Of a stretch of 64,000 bases of DNA, positions 59,530-64,000 are shown piece by piece. The position numbers and the translations under genes are program-made. The notes under the pieces were generated by a model. It worked only from the letters and a program-made list of their open reading frames with translations. It did no database searches and was not told where the DNA came from. Source of the stretch: Pseudomonadota bacterium (GTDB lineage Bacteria; Pseudomonadota; Alphaproteobacteria; Sneathiellales; Sneathiellaceae); the NCBI GenBank assembly GCA_024743055.1, contig JANSXH010000006.1:124001-188000 (forward strand), read 5' to 3'. Numbering within the stretch: position 1 is the first letter of the stretch; each line of letters opens with the position of its first letter.

Positions 59530-60123
59530 ATGATAACACTTATAGATAATTACGATAGCTTCACCTATAACCTGGTCCAGTTTCTGGGGGAATTAGGTGC
59601 CGACATAAAGGTCTATCGCAACAATGTTGTGACGGTGGATGAGGTATTTTCCGAAAACCCGGACGGCATCGTTCTCTCCCCCGGCCCTTGTGATCCGGAC
59701 CGGGCAGGCATTTGCCTGGATCTGGTCAAACGGGCTGCGACGACAAACATGCCTGTATTCGGGGTTTGCCTTGGGCATCAAACAATAGGTCAGGTCTTTG
59801 GCGGTAAGGTTATCCGGGCGGACCAATTGATGCACGGTAAAACATCCCCTATTTCCCATAATGGGCAAGGGATATTCAAAGGGATCCCAAATGATTTCAC
59901 GGCAACCCGTTATCACTCGCTGACCGTAGATCCGGCAACTATTCCTAATACGCTGGAAGTCACTGCGTCTACGTCTGACGGCGTGATTATGGGCCTCAGC
60001 CACAAGGATCTGCCAATGCATGGGGTACAGTTCCATCCGGAAAGCATCGCTTCCGAGCATGGACACGCCATTCTGCAGAATTTCCTTAATCTGACAAAGC
60101 CGGGTAACAAGGCAGCCGCATGA
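59530..60123 (+). CDS. trpG: Anthranilate synthase component II (glutamine amidotransferase)
   Basis: 197 residues. Class I amidotransferase: LIDNYDSFTYN, LSPGPCDP, nucleophile Cys in FGVCLGHQ and HPESIASEHG. May also serve PabB. Four-base overlap with trpD; heads trpGDC-moaC-moeA. Confidence 0.96.
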   Translation: MITLIDNYDSFTYNLVQFLGELGADIKVYRNNVVTVDEVFSENPDGIVLSPGPCDPDRAGICLDLVKRAATTNMPVFGVCLGHQTIGQVFGGKVIRADQLMHGKTSPISHNGQGIFKGIPNDFTATRYHSLTVDPATIPNTLEVTASTSDGVIMGLSHKDLPMHGVQFHPESIASEHGHAILQNFLNLTKPGNKAAA

Positions 60124-61154
60124 CCGACAATATGCAGAATTTCAAAGGCCTGATTGCAAAAATTGCCGCAGGCAGCAGCCTCAGCATGGATGAAGCGAAA
60201 GAAGCGTTCAATATCATCCTCTCCGGTGATGCCACCCCGTCTCAGATGGGGGCCTTCCTGATGGGGCTTCATATCCGAGGGGAAACCGTTGAGGAACTTG
60301 TCGGTGCCGTCAGTGTCATGCGGGCCCGCGCCACCTATATCAAGGCGCCGGAGATGGCAATGGACGTTGTCGGAACCGGGGGTGACGGTCATGGGACCCT
60401 CAATATCTCGACAGCCGCTGCCTTTGTAACAGCGGGCGCCGGTGTTCCCGTTGCCAAACACGGTAACCGTGCCGCCTCCTCTCGCTCCGGAACCGCGGAT
60501 GTGCAGGCGGTTCTTGGGATAAACACGGAATGCGATCTGTCGCTGACCCAGAAAGCTCTTGATGAAGCCGGTATCTGCTTTATGGTCGCCTACCGCCATC
60601 ACGGAGCGATGCGCCATGTCGGCCCGACCCGGATCGAGCTGGGCATTCGGACAATCTTCAACCTTCTCGGTGTCATGTCCAATCCGGCGGCGGTCAAACG
60701 TCAGTTGATCGGTGTCTATGACCCGAGATGGATGCGACCGATGGCTGAAACCTTGCGGGAGCTTGGCTCAGAACATATCTGGGTTATGTATGGATCTGAT
60801 GGGTTGGATGAATTAACGACAACAGGTCCGTCCAAGGTTGTCGAGATGAAGGGTGGCGATATCCGGGAATTTGACATCCATCCGGAAGAATTCGGCCTCA
60901 AAAAGGTTGAGCTTAAGGACCTGAAAGGCGGCGTCCCTGAGGATAATGCCAAGGCCCTGATGGCCCTTCTGAAAGGCGAGGTAGGACCTTATCGGGATGT
61001 TACTTTGCTGAATGCTGGTGCATCCATCATGATCGGCGGCAAATGTGAAACCGTTGAAGAGGGTATCTCCCTGGCGGCAACCTCTATTGATGATGGCAGT
61101 GCCTTGAAAGCATTTGAGAATCTCAAGCGCATTACAAATGAAACGGTCTCTTAG
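60120..61154 (+). CDS. trpD: Anthranilate phosphoribosyltransferase
   Basis: 344 residues. VVGTGGDGHGTLNIST (PRPP loop), KHGNRAASSRSGTADV, RTIFNLLGVMSNPA. Transfers phosphoribose to anthranilate. Starts within the trpG stop (ATGA overlap). Confidence 0.97.
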   Translation: MTDNMQNFKGLIAKIAAGSSLSMDEAKEAFNIILSGDATPSQMGAFLMGLHIRGETVEELVGAVSVMRARATYIKAPEMAMDVVGTGGDGHGTLNISTAAAFVTAGAGVPVAKHGNRAASSRSGTADVQAVLGINTECDLSLTQKALDEAGICFMVAYRHHGAMRHVGPTRIELGIRTIFNLLGVMSNPAAVKRQLIGVYDPRWMRPMAETLRELGSEHIWVMYGSDGLDELTTTGPSKVVEMKGGDIREFDIHPEEFGLKKVELKDLKGGVPEDNAKALMALLKGEVGPYRDVTLLNAGASIMIGGKCETVEEGISLAATSIDDGSALKAFENLKRITNETVS

Positions 61155-61157
61155 AAT

Positions 61158-61949
61158 ATGAGTATTCTCGCGAAAATATGTGACGATAAGCGTCTTCATA
61201 TCCAGGCCTGTAAGGAAAAAACGTCCCTTGGTGAATTGGAAGAGGCCGCGAAACAGACTTCCGCGCCAAGAGGGTTTATTGAGGCTTTGAGAAAGCGGCG
61301 GAATGCCGGGCAATACGGACTGATTGCTGAGATTAAAAAGGCGTCCCCGTCAAAAGGATTGATCCGGGAGGACTTCGATCCGCCGTCGCTTGCCAAATCC
61401 TATGAAGATGGCGGCGCAACCTGTCTTTCTGTGCTGACAGATATTCCGTATTTCCAGGGGGATGATGCCTATCTGGTTGCTGCCCGCGCAGCCGTCTCGC
61501 TACCTGTATTGCGCAAAGACTTCATGCTTGACCCTTATCAGGTGATTGAGGCACGCGCGCTCGGCGCCGATTGCATTCTCTTGATTATGGCGGCGCTTGA
61601 AGACAGTCAGGCTCAAGAGCTGGAGCAATGCGCGACTGATTTAGGCATGGATGTGCTGGTTGAAGTCCATGATCGCGAGGAGCTGGAACGGACATCCGTT
61701 CTTAAAAGCCCCCTAATCGGCATCAATAACCGCAATTTGAAAACTCTCACAGTTGATATTGCGACAACGGAAGATTTATCTCAGAATCTTCCGGAAGATT
61801 GTTTGGCCGTCAGTGAAAGCGGCCTCTATACCCCCGAAGACCTGGCGCGCATGGAACGCGCTGGTTGCGGCTGTTTTCTGGTCGGTGAATCTCTCATGCG
61901 TCAGGCGGACGTTGCCTCGGCTGTTCGCACTCTTCTGGCGACAGGCTAA
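61158..61949 (+). CDS. trpC: Indole-3-glycerol phosphate synthase
   Basis: 263 residues, TIM barrel: [41 protein letters not shown] and [10 protein letters not shown]. Monofunctional (no TrpF fusion). Starts three bases after trpD, ends nine bases before moaC. Confidence 0.97.
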   Translation: MSILAKICDDKRLHIQACKEKTSLGELEEAAKQTSAPRGFIEALRKRRNAGQYGLIAEIKKASPSKGLIREDFDPPSLAKSYEDGGATCLSVLTDIPYFQGDDAYLVAARAAVSLPVLRKDFMLDPYQVIEARALGADCILLIMAALEDSQAQELEQCATDLGMDVLVEVHDREELERTSVLKSPLIGINNRNLKTLTVDIATTEDLSQNLPEDCLAVSESGLYTPEDLARMERAGCGCFLVGESLMRQADVASAVRTLLATG

Positions 61950-61958
61950 GGAGGCGTC

Positions 61959-62435
61959 ATGTCCGGATTTACGCATTTTGACAAGGATGGCGCCGCCCAT
62001 ATGGTGGATGTCGGCGCCAAGGAAGTCACGGAACGCACAGCAAGCGCCACCGCTACCATCACCATGAAGCCTGAGACATTCAAGCTTATTCAGGAAGGGA
62101 AAGCCAAAAAAGGCGATGTCCTCGGTGTCGCCCGACTTGCTGGCATCATGGCGGCCAAGAGAACCGCCGATCTTATCCCTCTTTGCCATCCGTTAGCCTT
62201 AACAAAAGTGGGAATTGAGTTTTCTTTAAATGCAGAAGAGAGCAGTATCCAGACCATAGCCACTTGTCAGCTTAAAGGCCGAACCGGTGTGGAGATGGAA
62301 GCCCTGACCGCTGCCAGCATCTGTGCCCTGACCATTTATGACATGTGCAAGGCGGTAGATCGCGGCATGGTCATTAGTGAAACGAAGCTCCTGCATAAAA
62401 GCGGCGGAAAATCAGGAACCTTTAACGCAGCATGA
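61959..62435 (+). CDS. moaC: Cyclic pyranopterin monophosphate synthase MoaC
   Basis: 158 residues. [41 protein letters not shown] and MCKAVDRGM with the conserved catalytic lysines. Molybdopterin step 1b. AGGAGG lies just before the ATG; ATGA overlap with moeA. Confidence 0.97.
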   Translation: MSGFTHFDKDGAAHMVDVGAKEVTERTASATATITMKPETFKLIQEGKAKKGDVLGVARLAGIMAAKRTADLIPLCHPLALTKVGIEFSLNAEESSIQTIATCQLKGRTGVEMEALTAASICALTIYDMCKAVDRGMVISETKLLHKSGGKSGTFNAA

Positions 62436-63667
62436 TTTCCGTAAGCGAGGCCCGCGCAAAAGTCCTGAAAGAGATAAAACCGGTTTCAACGGAGCAGGTT
62501 TCCATTGATCAGGCTCATGGCCGGGTTTTGTGCGAAGACATTGTCGCCCGGCGCACTCAACCCCCTGCTGACCTGTCCGCCATGGATGGATATGCCGTTC
62601 AGGCAAGCGATGTAAAAGAGGTTCCGGTTTTCCTTAAAGTCGTAGGTGAATCTGCGGCCGGTGGATCCTATGACGGACCCGTTCAAAACGGCGAATGTGT
62701 ACGGATATTTACCGGCGCACCACTTCCTGACGGGACCGATGCCATCGTTATTCAGGAAGATACTAAGCCCGGGCGGCAGGAAGATGACACCCAGGACGGC
62801 TGGGTCACCATTCTCGAAACCGTAACAAGCGGGACATATGTACGCCCCGCCGGACTGGACTTTCGCGAAGGTGACAGCGGTATTTCCAAAAACCGCCGGC
62901 TTACTCCCAGAGATATTGGTTTTATGGCGGCCATGAATGTGCCCTGGGCCAAAGTCAGGCGGCGCCCCCGCATTGCCCTTCTGTCGACAGGAGATGAGCT
63001 TGTCCGGCCAGGAGAGCCCGTTGGCCCGAACCAGATTATTTCCTCTAACAGCCTGCTTGTCGCCGCAATTGTTGAGCAAATGGGCTGCGAAGCTATTGAT
63101 CTTGGTATTGCTCAGGACAATGAACAATCCTTGCGGCAAATGGCAGCCGGCGCCCGCTCGGCGGATATGCTGGTGACGCTCGGCGGTGCCTCCGTCGGAG
63201 ATCATGATCTGGTGCAATCGGTTCTCGGTAAGGAAGGGTTGGCTGTCGATTTCTGGCGAATAGCCATGCGACCCGGTAAACCTTTGATGTTTGGAGACCT
63301 GAACGGCACGCCCATGCTCGGAATGCCTGGCAATCCTGTCTCCAGCATGATTTGCAGCTATTTGTTTCTGATCCCGGCGATCGATGCCTTAAACGGCTTA
63401 CCCCCTCGGGAACTGGCTATTGAGCGAGCCGTTATCAGCCATGACTTTGGTAAGAACGACCAAAGGGAAGACTATCTCAGGGCAAAGGTTGTTGGTACAG
63501 AGAATGGTCTGCCTTTGGTAGAGCTGTTTCCAAAGCAGGACAGCTCCATGCTGTCGCCTCTGTCCGCCGCCGATTGTCTGGTCCGTCGTATGCCTTTCGC
63601 TGAACCGATCTCGAAAGGCAGCGAAGTGGACTATATCGCGTTATCCCACCCCTATCCGCAAGTTTAA
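62432..63667 (+). CDS. moeA: Molybdopterin molybdenumtransferase MoeA
   Basis: 411 residues, domains: N-terminal region with [14 protein letters not shown] domain with [29 protein letters not shown] and GMPGNPVS, and a C-terminal beta barrel. Inserts Mo into adenylated molybdopterin. The run trpGDC-moaC-moeA-lexA is conserved in alphaproteobacteria. Confidence 0.96.
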   Translation: MISVSEARAKVLKEIKPVSTEQVSIDQAHGRVLCEDIVARRTQPPADLSAMDGYAVQASDVKEVPVFLKVVGESAAGGSYDGPVQNGECVRIFTGAPLPDGTDAIVIQEDTKPGRQEDDTQDGWVTILETVTSGTYVRPAGLDFREGDSGISKNRRLTPRDIGFMAAMNVPWAKVRRRPRIALLSTGDELVRPGEPVGPNQIISSNSLLVAAIVEQMGCEAIDLGIAQDNEQSLRQMAAGARSADMLVTLGGASVGDHDLVQSVLGKEGLAVDFWRIAMRPGKPLMFGDLNGTPMLGMPGNPVSSMICSYLFLIPAIDALNGLPPRELAIERAVISHDFGKNDQREDYLRAKVVGTENGLPLVELFPKQDSSMLSPLSAADCLVRRMPFAEPISKGSEVDYIALSHPYPQV

Positions 63668-63714
63668 TCGCAATATCTAGTATATCAGGTTTAAATTGAC
63701 TTGACGCCAAATGA

Positions 63715-63729
63715 GAACTTTTGTAGAAC
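63715..63729. promoter_or_regulatory. LexA-binding SOS box upstream of lexA
   Basis: GAAC, seven bases, GAAC: on the opposite strand the alphaproteobacterial consensus GTTC-N7-GTTC. Lies 43 bases before the lexA ATG, so it fits autoregulation. Confidence 0.85.
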
Positions 63730-63771
63730 ATTCCTAATGTTTTTGTTTTGTTCTTGATGGCGGAAAAGACC

Positions 63772-64000
63772 ATGCTTACCAAAAAACAGCACCAGTTGCT
63801 CATATATATCCATGATTGCCTCGAAAATCGCGGCGTCTCCCCCTCATTTGATGAAATGAAGGAAGCCCTTGATCTAAAATCGAAATCGGGCATCCATCGG
63901 CTGATAACCGGCCTCACGGAGAGAGGGTTCATCCGTCGCCTTCCCCATCGGGCCCGCGCACTGGAAGTCCTGAAACTTCCGGAAGACATTCGCCCGCGGG
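63772..64000 (+). CDS. lexA: LexA repressor (N-terminal part; continues past window)
   Basis: 76 codons present. [27 protein letters not shown] and the [25 protein letters not shown] match the alphaproteobacterial LexA DNA-binding domain; the Ala-Gly cleavage site and Ser/Lys dyad lie beyond the edge. ATG 63772 follows GGAAAAG; an in-frame ATG at 63757 is less likely. SOS box upstream. Confidence 0.95.
   Translation, partial: MLTKKQHQLLIYIHDCLENRGVSPSFDEMKEALDLKSKSGIHRLITGLTERGFIRRLPHRARALEVLKLPEDIRPR

Overview
The window is chromosomal DNA from an alphaproteobacterium. Evidence: the dusB(nifR3)-ntrB-ntrC-ntrY-ntrX-trkA-trkH-dat-hfq-hflX series, a fused ispDF, a pyruvate dehydrogenase E1 beta with its own lipoyl domain, the secG-pyrG-kdsA-eno and ftsB-pdhABC-lpd-lipA-ratA blocks, and an alphaproteobacterial GAAC-N7-GAAC LexA box in front of lexA. 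The gene order would suit a Rhodospirillales or Sneathiella-like lineage, but genus cannot be fixed from sequence alone.

Layout. (1) 1-2760, minus strand: a DUF1611 P-loop protein translationally coupled to an alanine/ornithine-racemase-family PLP enzyme that runs off the left edge, plus a small membrane protein. (2) 3033-8190: a ~5.1 kb accessory island between an intact tRNA-Ser(UGA) and a 17-bp copy of that tRNA's 3' end. It carries a winged-helix/alpha-beta-hydrolase fusion, a divergent small basic protein, a TPR protein, a TrmH-like RNA methyltransferase, a gene remnant and three copies of one palindromic repeat. (3) 8496-16855, plus strand: cell-wall genes (MltB-like transglycosylase, RlpA, a DacA-type carboxypeptidase), then tmk-holB-tatD-MBL hydrolase-GNAT and a lipoprotein hydrolase. 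(4) 16977-18420, minus: GFA protein, zinc-ribbon protein, recX; mazG is divergent. (5) 19351-32209, minus: dusB, the NtrBC and NtrYX two-component systems, TrkAH potassium uptake, D-amino-acid aminotransferase, hfq and an hflX with no canonical start codon. (6) 32350-34504, plus: ispDF-pgpA-pncC, overlapping by ATGA junctions. (7) 34494-42018, minus: ratA, lipA, the whole PDH complex and ftsB. (8) 42019-46840: accessory insert with an ArsR/SRPBCC/cupin operon (SRPBCC broken by a stop codon), a class III cyclase with TPRs, a methyltransferase and a small membrane protein. (9) 46892-51114, minus: eno, kdsA, pyrG, secG. (10) 51248-53734: acid phosphatase, hydrolase and NTF2-like protein, between secG and tpiA. 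(11) 53753-64000: tpiA (minus), then ppiD-trpE, a divergent-polysaccharide-deacetylase gene (minus), trpG-trpD-trpC-moaC-moeA and the start of lexA.

Most of the window is core metabolism: pyruvate to acetyl-CoA, lipoate, tryptophan, isoprenoid precursors, CTP, Kdo, molybdopterin, nitrogen control and peptidoglycan turnover. The least explained parts are the tRNA-Ser island with its repeat family, the DUF1611/racemase pair, the missing hflX start and the gene-free block at 42019-42660. No CRISPR array, insertion sequence or integrase was seen.
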